From NCBI GenBank assembly GCA_029255685.2, contig CM055312.2:82280369-82344368 (forward strand): 64,000 nucleotides of DNA, written 5' to 3'. This DNA is from Silene conica (taxonomy: Eukaryota > Streptophyta > Magnoliopsida > Caryophyllales > Caryophyllaceae). The notes under the pieces are model-generated. The model was not told where the DNA came from, searched no databases, and saw only the letters and a program-made list of their open reading frames with translations. The position numbers were made by a program, and so were the translations under genes. How positions within the stretch are numbered: position 1 is the first letter of the stretch; each line of letters opens with the position of its first letter. Of this stretch, positions 12,313 through 22,698 are shown piece after piece.

Positions 12313-13395
12313 TTTTACCAAAAAAAAATTAACACACTTTCCAAATTAAAAGATATTTTAATTACTAAATATTTTGAAATTGCCAAAATATACTCATCTC
12401 TTTCGAGACAAAAAAACTATATGCTTTTGTAAGATCGCTTGTTGTAAGTGAATTTCTTTATATAATTATATAATTTCCCTACTTATATATTTCTGTAAAA
12501 TCAAAGTCAAATATATATTCATCTCGAAAAAAAAACGCCATATATGAAAATATGAAATGAACATTGATTTAAAACCTTATAAACCTGAAAATTGAACATT
12601 GTAAGATCGCTTGTTGTAAGCGAACATTGTTTGCCCTAGACCTATAGGATAAACAATGTTGAATTATACCCTAGACCTATAAGTTATAACTCGTGCTACT
12701 ATTTGAAACGCGACAAATAATAACGATGCAGATCCAACACTCGATGAACCCTATAATATAAGAAAACCTTATAAACCTGAAAATTTGCTTGGTTATTAAT
12801 TCTTGAATGTCTAAAATAAAAGAGAACGAGTGCTCTATTTATAATAGAGTCACACGTCTAATACTCGGCTGATTAGCTCGAGTTCTCCTCACAATAGGAG
12901 TCCTAATTTTATCCTAATAGATTAAACTTAATCTTTATTAATTAAATAAGAAACTAAATCAGGTTGTAACTAATTAATAACTAACTCCTAACAACCTTTT
13001 AACTAATTAACTAATTATAACTACCTTTAACTAACTTGCAACAACCTAGCAACAAACATAGTAACAACCTATGAATAACTAATTAAAATAACATAAATAT
13101 TAAATTTCCTCCAAAATAAATTTGGAGTTCTTAGAACCACCGAGTGATCACACGGTCTTTGGGCCATGTCACGGCCACCGTGCCTTTGGTGGTCCGTCCA
13201 CCCTAACTCAACCCAAGCTTGTCTTGTGACGCTCTTCACTAATACCTCGTTGGGCCAAGGTTGTTGAATCCACCAAACCCTTACTTGACAATAAAATAGC
13301 CCGTTCTTGGAATGTAATTCGAACAAGGCTAATATCAACATATAGTAATGAGACCGAGCCCTATCCATTATTGGATCAGACGGTATAACCACTTA
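12313..13395 (-). other. Probable LTR remnant with internal duplications
   Basis: On the minus strand, 12835-12850 reads TATTATAAATAGAGCACTCG, a good TATA box with a start-like context, as in copia LTR promoters. TGTAAGATCGCTTGTTGTAA occurs at about 12427 and 12600, and AACCTTATAAACCTGAAAAT at about 12574 and 12765. No clean LTR ends were found. The 107-codon minus ORF at 13069-13392 has no recognisable domain and I do not call it a gene. Confidence 0.35.
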
Positions 13396-13396
13396 G

Positions 13397-14012
13397 GCCA
13401 TGTTCTTTTGGACTTAAAGTCACTTAATTTAATTATGTTCACTTTAGTTCCTATAAATTCAGTTCAGTTCAGATCCTATAAGTTCTGTTCAGTTCAGTTC
13501 CTATAGATTCAATTCAGATCCTATATGTTCAGTGCAGATCTTATAAGTTCAATTCAGATCTTATAAGTCCAGTTCAGTTCAGTTCAATTCATATAAACTC
13601 AATTTAGAAAAGTTATATACGGAGTATTATTTTTAATGATCGATACAAAACATTTCGCTTTAATTATTCGATACACGTTATTTTAAAAAAAAACTCATTA
13701 ATAATTGTACAAGAATTCACTACCTCATTAATAGTGTAATACCACATTTCTTAGTTTCTTACCACACGCTTACCATAATTCGGGCATGTATGATAAAAAG
13801 CGGAAGAATGTCATCTATAAGTACAAAACAACATACTCATAGTGAAGATAAAGTTGATGAGGATTGTGATAATCTGGAAATAAATGGTAAGGGAAAATTT
13901 TATTTTGTAACGTAAATGATGATAATAACAATAATAATAGTTAAGTTAAATTAAGTTAATTAAGTTTGAATTTTATAAGTTTAATTAAGTTCAAATTAAA
14001 TCTTACAAGTTT
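13397..14012. mobile_element. TTCAG-repeat MITE-like element, copy 1 (right end lost)
   Basis: It begins GGCCATGTTCTTTTGGACTT, then carries an array of TTCAGTTCAGWTCCTATAAG units. A segment containing AAGTTATATACGGAGTATTA is shared with copy 2, and the segment ends in a degenerated TTAAGTTAATTAAG block. The terminal inverted repeat seen at the right end of copy 2 is missing here. Confidence 0.6.
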
Positions 14013-14930
14013 AGGACTTGAACACATGTCATTCGGATTTACTGAACTCTTATTGCAGTCCCCACAACCAGATATGCTAGTGTAATAATATGCCTATATT
14101 AACAACAAATTTTATTTATTCTCAAACTCTTATAAAAATATAGTCCAAATAGCCCATAAACTAGCTTGTCCATACGGTTAACCTCCCATTCTCCCAAGAT
14201 TGTCCAGAGCCTTAAATTCCCCTAGTTACAAGTTACATAGACAAGATGCATAAAATTTAAAAAATAAGCGAATGGTTGGATAGAAAAGAGGGAATGGTTG
14301 TTAAAGAAGTATAGATGCGGCACAAATCATGACTTTGATTCAGTAATAAATTGAAAGTTGTCGCAAGTATGCCGTCAATAACAACATACAACATATTTTC
14401 TATTCAAAACTATCATGCAGTGACATGTGGTTGCAGTAGAAGTCATTTACGAACGCTTAACCAATTAATTGTTTATTATTTATCATCAAATTGTTTCAAC
14501 ACCACACCACGTATCAACTATCAACTATGTGATGGAACCATTCCGAGTAAACTAATAATAATAACGCAAATTCTAAAAAAACGGATACTTTTAATACAGG
14601 TGATATGAACCAGCAAAATGAAAAATGTTACATTTTCCTCCATTTGTTTTCCCCCTTACATCGTTGTGAAATGGATACTATCTGTTTTCGATAAGACTCT
14701 TTGTAATAATAATATTCTGATCTACACAATTTTATGCAGTTACCTCCAAAATAAGTCATTGTAAATGAGAACAAGATAATTTAACTAATTGAATTGACTT
14801 GAAATTTGTGACCTGTGCAACACCAATAAAAAAGGCCCGTAACATCTGTATTATTGTATTGTTATTTTCAACAATAATTTTAATTTTGTAGGTGTAATTA
14901 AGTATGCAACAATTCATTAATTATATAAGG
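14013..14930. other. Intergenic, no gene seen
   Basis: AT-rich sequence between the two TTCAG elements. The 85-codon ORF at 14351-14608 has no domain, no splice context and no homolog I recognise. Confidence 0.4.
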
Positions 14931-14979
14931 ACTTGTTCTTTTGGACTTCAAGTCACTTAATTTAAGTTCACTTTAGATC

Positions 14980-15175
14980 TTATAAGTTCAGTTCAGTTCA
15001 GTTCAGTTCCTATAAGTTCAGTTCAATTCCTATAAGTTCAGTTCAGTTCAGATCCTATAAGTTCAGTTCAGTTCAGTTCCTATAAGTTCAGTTCAGTTCC
15101 TATAAGTTCAGTTCAGTTCAGTTCAGTTTCTATAAGTTCAGTTCAGTTCACTTCAGTTCCTATAAGTTTAGTTCA
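14980..15175. repeat. TTCAGTTCAGTTCCTATAAG minisatellite (left array)
   Basis: Repeats of 5-bp TTCAG words are punctuated by (T/A)CCTATAAG, giving higher-order units of about 18-28 bp. The matching array at the other end of the element is 16980-17220, and copy 1 has one at 13440-13600. Confidence 0.85.
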
Positions 15176-15742
15176 TATAAACTCAATTAAGAAAAGTTAT
15201 ATACGGAGTATTATTTTTAACAACTGATACAAACATTTTCTTTAATTATTCGATACACGTCATCTATAAAAAAACAACTCATTAATAATTTACTCGTCTT
15301 TTACTCTCTAATTAATGCAAAATTATCATCCTCATTAATGCCAAAAAACAACAACTCATCATACGACACCATCACCCTTACCAATTATCACTCTCCCATT
15401 AATCAGTTTCTTCATCACCATTGTTAGAGAAAATAAATGGTTAGAGAAAATTGTAATAGTGAATTATTTTTTATCTAATGTAATTGTAGTATAATGTATG
15501 GACTATGAACAAACCATTATATATAACGTTGAAAATATTTTAAACTACCTTGTGTGTTAGACTAATTTTTTATCGATGTCGTCTATTCACCACAAGATAA
15601 TGATGATTTAGCTACTAGTTTAGCAACTGACTAAACATTAGTCGCTAAATATATAATTTAGCAACTAATTTTGAGACAAAAATACATTTAGTCTCTATTT
15701 AAGAGACCAAACTAATATGGTAGCTAATTATGTCTCTATTAT

Positions 15743-16075
15743 AGAGACTAAATAAAGTGAGTATCGAATTTAATATCTAATTTTAATTTTTAAATACAGA
15801 AATTTATCAGTATCTAAGTACGTAGTTATTATAGAGACAAAATTAAGTGAGTAGCAAATTTAGTATCTAATTTAAGTTTTCAGCTACAGAAATATATTGG
15901 TGGCTAAAGTTATAGAGACAAAACAAAGTGAGTAGCAAATTTAGTATCTAATTTAAGTTTTCGGCTACGGAAATACGTTGGTAGCTAAAGTTATAGAGAC
16001 AAAACAAAGAGAGTAGCAACTTTAGTATCCAATTTAAGTTTTCAGCTACGGAAATACGTTAGTAGCTAAAGTTAA
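15743..16075. repeat. About 81-bp tandem repeat, four units, in CACTA MITE
   Basis: Units start at 15743, 15833, 15914 and 15995 with AGAGACWAAAYWAAGTGAGT and end with GTAGCTAAAGTTAT. The first is most diverged, the last two nearly identical. Confidence 0.85.
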
Positions 16076-16250
16076 TTTTCATTATCTTGTTTTTTTTAAT
16101 ATTTCATATAAAATGTATGACAATTTAAAATATAGTTTTGAATTATTATTATAATCTATTTATACTATTATAATATTAAAAATATACCTTATAGCACACA
16201 TACGTAACAACGACTTTAATTAAATATCTATTACCCAAACAGTCATTAAT

Positions 16251-16470
16251 CTTCAAGTGCCTCAATGGTTAGAATGCTAGTTACAGACTTGGAGGTCATG
16301 GGTTCGATTCCTCTCAACAACAAAAATAATCAATCTACGTAGAAGAGGTGGTGCATGGACTATACATGCTGGGTGATCGGCGGTCTAGAAGAGGTGGTGC
16401 ATGGACTATACATGCTCGGTGAGCGGCGGTCCTACGTGGCATATAGGGATCTCACTTATTATGTCCTAAA
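16251..16470 (+). mobile_element. tRNA-derived SINE with internal duplication
   Basis: CTCAATGGTTAGAATGCTAG (box A-like) and GGTTCGATTCC (box B) are spaced as in a tRNA head. A duplicated block GAGGTGGTGCATGGACTATA (about 16347 and 16392) follows. It lies inside the CACTA MITE, so it inserted after it. The exact ends are uncertain. Confidence 0.6.
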
Positions 16471-16796
16471 AATTTAGATACTAACACGTTAGTCGCTAAT
16501 TTAGAAACGGCTAAATCGGTCTCTACGTCGGTCACTAGTTTAGCTACAATATAATTTGTAATCTCTAATCTAGCTATTTATATTTTGGTCTCTATTATTG
16601 TCGCAAAAGTAGCTACTTTATATTTGGAAGCTAAAATCAGTAGTCAATTCTGTAGCAAATTTAGCGACAAGGCTATTAGCTACGGATTAGGTTCCGTCGA
16701 AAATTCCGTCTCTATTTGTAATTAGCTACCGAAATCAAGTGGTTTGCTACTGAAAATTCTGTAGCTAATTGGCATTCACCTTATAGTGATTGGATA

Positions 16797-16811
16797 ATAA
16801 TAATAATAATA

Positions 16812-16849
<38 letters not shown>

Positions 16850-16871
16850 TAACAACAACAATAACAACAAC

Positions 16872-16912
<41 letters not shown>

Positions 16913-16942
16913 CAACAACAACAACAACAACAATAATAATAA
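16797..16942. repeat. (AAT)n/(AAC)n microsatellite
   Basis: About 145 bp of almost uninterrupted AAT and AAC triplets directly beyond the right end of the CACTA MITE. Copy 1 of the TTCAG element has a short version of the same tract (about 13918-13940). Confidence 0.95.
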
Positions 16943-17261
16943 TAGTTAACTTAAATTAAAATAAAGTTAATTAAGTTCGGATTTTATAAGTTCAGTTCAG
17001 ATTCTATAAGTTAAGTTCAGTTCAGATCTTATAAGTTCAGTTCAGTTTAGTTCAGTTCCTATAAGTTCAGTTCAGTTCCTATAAGTTCAGTTCAGTTCCT
17101 ATAAGTTCAGTTCAATTTCTATAACTTCAGTTCAGTTCAGTTCCTATAAGTTCAGTTAAGTTCAGTTCAGTTCCTATAAGTTCAGTTCAGATCCTATAAA
17201 TTCAGTTCAGTTCAATTCAGTTAAGTTTCAGTCCAAAAGAACAGGGCCTAGGTCTTCAAAA

Positions 17262-17835
17262 TGGTCCAACAAGAAAAATCAACCGTTTTTAAAATAATGT
17301 TCAAAAATAAAATAATTGTCGTTTTGGGTTGGAATTGAAAGTATTTGTCAAAATGGTGTCCACGTAGGCTCGGTTTTTCGGAACCTACTCGGCTTAAACA
17401 CGCCATTAGGCATGGCGTGTATATAGCTTGAACCACGCCATTAAGTGTGGCGTGTTTAGTCAGTGCAAATTTTTTGAAAAACAGGAATTTTGACATAGAC
17501 TACTGAGAACCAAACACGCCATATGGAATGGCGTGCGTCTTTGGGAAGACACGCCATGAGCTATGGCGTGTTTAAGCAACATCTTTGTTTTTTAACAATT
17601 TGGCCCAACTACACAACCTACTGTAGCATTTTTTTTCCAAAATTTTTAAATTGCTAAGACACGCCACTAGTAATGGCGTGTCTTTGGCAAGTAACCCGCC
17701 ACTACCAATGGCGTGTTTAGGCTTCGTTTTCCCGAGCCTACGTGGACACCATTTTGACAAATACTTTCAAAACCAACCCAAAACGACAATTACTTTCATT
17801 TTCAGCATTATTTCAAAAAATCGTTCAACAAAATA
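17262..17835. mobile_element. Foldback element with six palindromic cassettes
   Basis: Inverted arms of about 100 bp (about 17280-17382 and 17728-17820) share TTTGTCAAAATGGTGTCCAC and its complement, plus a block containing AATTGTCGTTTTGGGTTGG. Between them are six ACACGCCA(N5-7)TGGCGTGT cassettes starting at 17398, 17433, 17514, 17549, 17659 and 17694. No transposase is visible and no target duplication was identified. ORFs through it merely translate the cassettes. Confidence 0.75.
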
Positions 17836-17950
17836 GACAACTTATTTTATCACGGAGTAATATGTTGTTATATGAATAATTGAACTTATCCAACAAAGTA
17901 GACAACTTATTTTAAAACGGAGTAATATGTTGTTATATGAATAATTAAAT
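17826..17950. repeat. 65-bp direct duplication
   Basis: CAACAAARTAGACAACTTAT followed by TTTA...ACGGAGTAATATGTTGTTATATGAATAATT occurs at 17826 and again at 17891, overlapping the edge of the foldback arm. It may reflect local slippage or an insertion scar. Confidence 0.8.
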
Positions 17951-18163
17951 TAAATTAAGTAAAAATTCAATGTCGTAAATTTGAAGTAGTGCAACTGTGC
18001 AAGCAAGCAGAAACAATAAAAAAAGAGGAATAATTAGGGGGATGAGGAAAGCAAAAGACGTTAAAGAAAGTTGATCTAGATTCTATTCTTGCGGCCGATA
18101 TTGCGTTTACTTATCTCTATGGTCGCACACTCGCACCCCAACTTCTTTATTACAGTATAATAA
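17951..18163. other. Intergenic, nothing recognised
   Basis: A short unannotated gap. Positions 18155-18163 are the left target duplication (GTATAATAA) of the next MITE. Confidence 0.5.
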
Positions 18164-18359
18164 CACAAATTCTTATTTCCAACGGCACTATCCGTCGCAA
18201 GCTTATGACGGATACTATTTTCTCTCACAAAATACCCACTTTTTCTCTCTCTTCAACCCTATTCATGTGGTCCCCTCTCTCCACTAACTCATTTTTTACC
18301 CATTTTATCTCACAAAATATCCGTCACAAATAACGACCCGTCGCATGCAAAACTTACAA
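18164..18359. mobile_element. Mutator-type MITE, 196 bp
   Basis: Ends CACAAATTCTTATTTCC and ...GCAAAACTTACAA, flanked by GTATAATAA and TTATAATAA (8 of 9 match). The body matches the copies at 41704 and 62868, including the shared string TATTCATGTGGTCCC. The same length of 196 bp as two other copies supports a defined family. Confidence 0.85.
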
Positions 18360-18368
18360 TTATAATAA

Positions 18369-19566
18369 TAATATTTTCTTCTAACCGAACCGACTTTATG
18401 TCATGCTCATTGTCATTTAATATATTTTCTATACATAATTTTAAATGGTTAAAAAATTTCGAATCTCCCATGCCGTCGTTTTTCCAGTCTCTTTTTTGTC
18501 CAAAATATCGTCACGTTTTTGGTAAACAGTGAACATTTTATAATAATTAGTGATCAATTCGAAAAAAAATATTCACAAAAAAGAGGGTTACTATTTTTTC
18601 AAAAAGGTTGTCATATTTTTGTTTTGTGTAAGATAATGGATAGAATTTGGCCTAAATAAAATAGATGTGACAAAAAAATGAATAATAATTATAGCAAAAA
18701 GCTTTTCTATTCATTTAGATGCTACTAGTATTTCATACTCCTTCCCTTTTTTGGATTATATTATCCTCGAGTTAATATTATCATTTATTCAACTCACTTT
18801 AACTTACTTTAGTTTAATTCAACTACCTTCAACATTATTCATCTCAACTAATTGTCTTCATTTTAGTTTTATTCAACTTACTACAGTTCATTTCGACTCT
18901 ATTTAGTCCAAAAAAGCATCCAAGGGTCATTATTGACAAATTTTAACCATAACTAACTTGAAATATAAAAATTGTTCCTAAATAAAATTATTTTCATTTA
19001 TCATTACAAAATGTTCACATAATATTATTTTCAAAAAAAGAAGTTATATATAGATGTTAGAATCTACGGTCAAGTCGTCTACGATAAAAATACTTTCTTA
19101 AAAACCGCATAAAATACAACTAGAAAAAAAATAAAAAATATTGAAAGTGAATATATTTTAATGTTAGGATGGATATGCATCACTTCACGTTAGATCACTC
19201 TTAGATAAACTTTATTTTTCCAAAATAAACTTCGTGAAACTTTTTCCATAAAATACTTTAAACGTAATACGAAGTAGTAATTTTTCTGCATCTTTTATGT
19301 AAAATATTAAAACTTGAAACTTAAAAACCTTATTAAATATTCATTTTATTTATGTATATTTAATAAAAGTAATCTTTACCATTATCAAATAGATTAATTT
19401 CTTTTCATACATTTAATATAAAATAATATTCACATATATTTAATTAATATTTCGAATAAATATACTTCTGTAAATCTCTCAATTTTTTTTTTTGCACTAT
19501 AGTAAAAAATAAACATTATAGATGCATAGCTCTCATGGCTAGATTATGAGCTAAAGGATTAACCAT
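18369..19566. other. AT-rich intergenic, no gene seen
   Basis: About 18740-18930 contains repeated TTCAACTYACTTTAACTTAC-like words and ends with TCCAAAAAAGCATCCAAG, which may be a decayed MITE. The rest is featureless. Confidence 0.4.
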
Positions 19567-19569
19567 TAA

Positions 19570-20007
19570 GGGTGTGTTTGGATTTAGAGAATTAGAGGGA
19601 AGGGGAGGGGAGGGAAAGGGAAGGGGTTCAAATTTCATTGTTTGGTTACAATATATGGAAGGAGGGAAATGGAATGGCACTATGAGAGGAAAATGGGAGG
19701 ATTCAATTTCCCTCCTTTAGACCAAATTATAATCTTTTCATTATTATTGACAAGATTTGGAAGAATTTTTTTCTTTAACTATTATTTAAGAATGATAAAG
19801 CCAAATACTCCTCTAATATGACTTAACTCTCTTCATCCTCCAACGCACTAAAATCACCTTCTTCCTCCATCCTCCTCCTTTGCCCTCTACTTTTTTTTGT
19901 TATCCAAACAACCCCTCTTCGTTCCTCCTCCATTTCCTTTCTTCCATTTCCCTTCCCTTCACCCCCTCCCCTCCTTTTCTCTCACAATTTGTTATCCAAA
20001 AATACCC
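19570..20007. mobile_element. Tourist/PIF-like MITE (438 bp, TAA duplication)
   Basis: Terminal inverted repeats GGGTGTGTTTGGAT and GGGTATTTTTGGAT (reverse complement), flanked by TAA (19567-19569 and 20008-20010). Purine-rich GGGAGGGG runs near the left end mirror pyrimidine-rich CCCCTCCC runs near the right. The ORF at 19900-20130 crosses its edge and is not supported. Confidence 0.8.
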
Positions 20008-20180
20008 TAAGAGTTCTCGAAATAAAACTACACGCAGGCACTGAAAAGAAGGAAACAAACTACTAATATCATCTAAAACACCTTTAATAAGATTATGTTC
20101 ATAGTTAAGCTCGGTCACTTGAAGCAGCAATTACAGGCAATTCGAGGATAAATCCACATGCAACAAACCTCGATCAATAT

Positions 20181-20191
20181 TGATGCGTGCA
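20181..20191 (+). mobile_element. First 11 bp of gypsy-type LTR, split off by CACTA
   Basis: TGATGCGTGCA at this position matches the LTR start TGATGCGTGTC seen on the minus strand at 1489. The LTR resumes at 25689 after the CACTA element and its GCA duplication. Confidence 0.6.
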
Positions 20192-20213
20192 CACTACAAA
20201 AAAAACGCGGTGT

Positions 20214-20715
20214 TCTGAAGGAAAAAAATCCGTCAGAAATCAGGAAATCCGTCAGAAAAATCGCGTTTCTGACGGATAATCCGTCAGAAATTTCCGTCCC
20301 AAATATTCGTCACGAAAATCAAGTTTGTGACGAATTATCCGTCAGAAAAATAATTGTGACGGACTTCTGACGGTCTACCCGTAGAAGAAAAAATTCCACG
20401 GTCAAATTTTTTTTGACTTTTAGTGACGGATAAGCCGTCAGTAGCTGGTCAATTGTGACGGATAATCCGTCAGGAATGATGTCCAAAAAGTCAATATTTG
20501 ACTCAATTTCTGACGGATAATCCGTCGGAAATTTGTCAACTGTTGACTTTTGTGACGGATTATCCGTCAGGAATGATGTCCAAAAAGTCAATATTTGACT
20601 CAATTTCTGACGGATAATCCGTCGGAAATTTGTCAACTGTTGACTTTTGTGACGGATTATCCGTCAGGAATTTAGTCAAATTTTGACTTTTTGTGACGGG
20701 TTATCCGTCAGAAAT
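20214..20715. repeat. CACTA subterminal repeats, left side
   Basis: Dense copies of TGACGGAT(A/T)(A/T)TCCGTCA, a near-perfect palindrome, in varying spacing. In En/Spm elements such motifs are bound by the element-encoded TNPA-type protein. The equivalent right-side array is 25128-25650. Confidence 0.9.
20455..20648. repeat. 97-bp tandem duplication in CACTA subterminal region
   Basis: Two consecutive 97-bp units start at 20455 and 20552, each with two GACGGAT...ATCCGTC motifs and the phrase AATGATGTCCAAAAAGTCAA. A third partial unit starts at 20649. Confidence 0.9.
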
Positions 20716-21009
20716 TAAAGCAGTATAGGCAGGAAACAGCTGCTTGCTGTCCAGCCCAATGCGATAGCATTGTTCATATTTACAACCTCAAAATCACTAA
20801 ATCCTGCAAAACATTCATCATCCGCCAAACGGAGATTTATTTCCAAGTCGACCGCTAAGCGGGAACTAACAACAATTAACCAACAACAAAGAAAAAACAT
20901 GGGTAAGAAATTGAATTACATAAAAGAGTCTTCATAATTCATACACTAACATAAAATATGTTCTAAAGTTAATAAGTCATAATCTCAGTTTGCATTTGAC
21001 TAAACTATC

Positions 21010-22511
21010 CTAAGTGGTTAGAGGATCAACTGACATGTTACATCCAAAGCAATGAGGGTCGTTCGAGAAGTCATCACGTCGGTGATGATTTGGCATACTT
21101 GAGCATGACTGAGTGGAAAAGAAAGTCTGCATATCACTCCAAGCTTTTTTCATTTCCGCCATTTCCTCTTGAATTTGTTTTTGAGTTGCTTCAGTGCTTT
21201 CAATTTTTTCTTTGAGACGCATATTCTCTTTTTGCATTTGACTAAACATGCTTGGTCGATAAGAACAAGATCGACGATCTCCTCTTTTGTCCCTAGGATT
21301 CTCATACCATACCTCTTCACCCAATGGACCGATCCCAAAAAAACCTCCTTTTTTGTCAAATCCTCCAACAGCTTCGTGGTAGGTCTGAATCTCATCCCGA
21401 GGCTCTCCGGTTGGCGTTGGTTGAGCCAAAAGTTCATTGTAAGCAGCCTGAAAAAAAGACAAATTATTAAATAAAAAATAAATAAAATATATTGTAAAAT
21501 TATCATTTTAATATGAAAAATATACAATAAGTCGCTCGATTAGAAATACTTACGTCTGTCCGAGCAGCTCTAGGGTTAATCCACTCTCCCTTCTTGTTTT
21601 TCTTCGTCTTCTCAAACACCTTGTACGGTGTAGCCGACTCGCCCTTTAAAAAGCAAAGAAAACATATATGTTAATTATATCGTCCGACAATAAAAATATT
21701 AATTAACCAAATTTAATATTTTAAAAATTTATGAAATACTTGCCATTTCTTTGAAAACATCAGAGCAACTCTTGCGGCCTAGAGTGTGGGTGCCCAACGC
21801 TTTCCCGTCCTTAGCACCAGACCTTCTATTTGCCTTGTTTATGTCTGATTTTTTTTTAAATTCAGGATTGGTCTCGTACCTTGCGTCCAACTTCTCCTTC
21901 CAACTATCGGGCACCCAATCCGACTTCTTCTTTCCGTATTTGACACCATTCACCATGTGAGTAATCAATCTCGTGACCCTCCTCTTCCACTCAGGAAAAG
22001 GATCATACTGAGAATCAATGGAACTCACATGAGTCTGCCATAAAATAAAATGTTATTAGAAATAGAAAATATTAGTTTAATTTTAAAAACTAATGTGGCT
22101 TGTTTATTTTTACATTACCTTAAAGTAGATCCACATCTTTTCTCGTTGCGCATAACTCGCTTCAGTCCAGTTGGTGAAGTACTCATCGGTAAGATTTTGA
22201 GTGAACGAGGCAACCACGTATTTCTTTACAATCTTGTCATTCCACCTGATTAAAAACAAACACATATATATATAAATATGAATATTATAAATTTGAAGGA
22301 TATATTTTTCATTAATGGAGGATAAAAAAAATACTTACCAACAACCGTTAACTACCGAAGGATCAGAAGTGAGTACAATCGGTGGATTTCGGTGGGGCAC
22401 ATTGTCACCGGTCAAATGAAGGTCATCATCATTCTCCTCCATTTCTTCGTTCTCATTTTGAGAACGCCTACCTGATCCACTCCCCAATATCTTTCGTATA
22501 AATCTCGACAT
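21010..22511 (-). CDS. CACTA-encoded Transposase_24-like protein, 5 exons, 372 aa
   Basis: Proposed exons (minus order): 22511-22339, 22245-22119, 22034-21744, 21643-21554, 21447-21010. They join in frame to 372 codons plus stop. All introns have AG acceptors; three donors are GT and the one after 21744 would be GC (ATG|GCAAGT). The product contains KMWIYFKTHVSS, NPEFKKKSDINKANRRS and TLGRKSCSDVFKEM, typical of the plant transposase (Ptta/En/Spm) family PF03004. A coiled coil (about residues 285-330) follows (KENMRLKEKIESTEATQKQI). By analogy it may bind subterminal repeats. It lies downstream of the broken TNP2 gene on the same strand and appears intact. The start was chosen as the first Met (MSRFIRKILG). 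Function is inferred from family only. Confidence 0.75.
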
Positions 22512-22698
22512 TTACCTGCTTCAAATAAAGCTAACAATACAAATAAACACTAGCAATAATAAATGTTAACCCATGAAAAATAAAACAAAGTTTTCATACA
22601 TTTCTTATGAATGTATAACCAAAGGATAAAAATAAAACATGTCTTACAAATGTATGCTCAAAAGATAAATAAACAATTACAAGTACTCCCTATCACCC

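Larger units (their letters stand above)
15588..16788. mobile_element. CACTA-type non-autonomous element (1,201 bp)
   Basis: Ends CACCACAAGATAATG and (reverse complement) CACTATAAGGTGAATG are imperfect CACTA termini, flanked by the 3-bp duplication ATT (15585-15587 and 16789-16791). Subterminal regions are filled with TAGCTAC / GTAGCTAA / TTTAGCAAC words in both orientations, as expected for En/Spm-type subterminal binding sites. No transposase is present. It carries an 81-bp tandem array and a SINE insertion. Confidence 0.85.
14931..17247. mobile_element. TTCAG-repeat element, copy 2, split by a CACTA MITE
   Basis: The left end GGACTTGTTCTTTTGGACTT and the right end AGTCCAAAAGAACAGGGCC form inverted termini. 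Inside both ends are arrays of TTCAGTTCAGTTCCTATAAG (about 14980-15175 and 16980-17220). The centre is interrupted by a CACTA MITE at 15588-16788 and an (AAT)n/(AAC)n tract. Superfamily is uncertain because the target duplication is not clear (possibly TA). Confidence 0.65.

Noticed and set aside
13069..13392. 107-codon minus ORF
   Set aside because: No domain recognised; downstream of an LTR-like TATA box in what looks like LTR sequence.
17248..17836. Short ORFs on both strands with similar protein strings (RGHHFDKYFQ)
   Set aside because: The likeness comes from the inverted arms of the foldback element, not from related genes.
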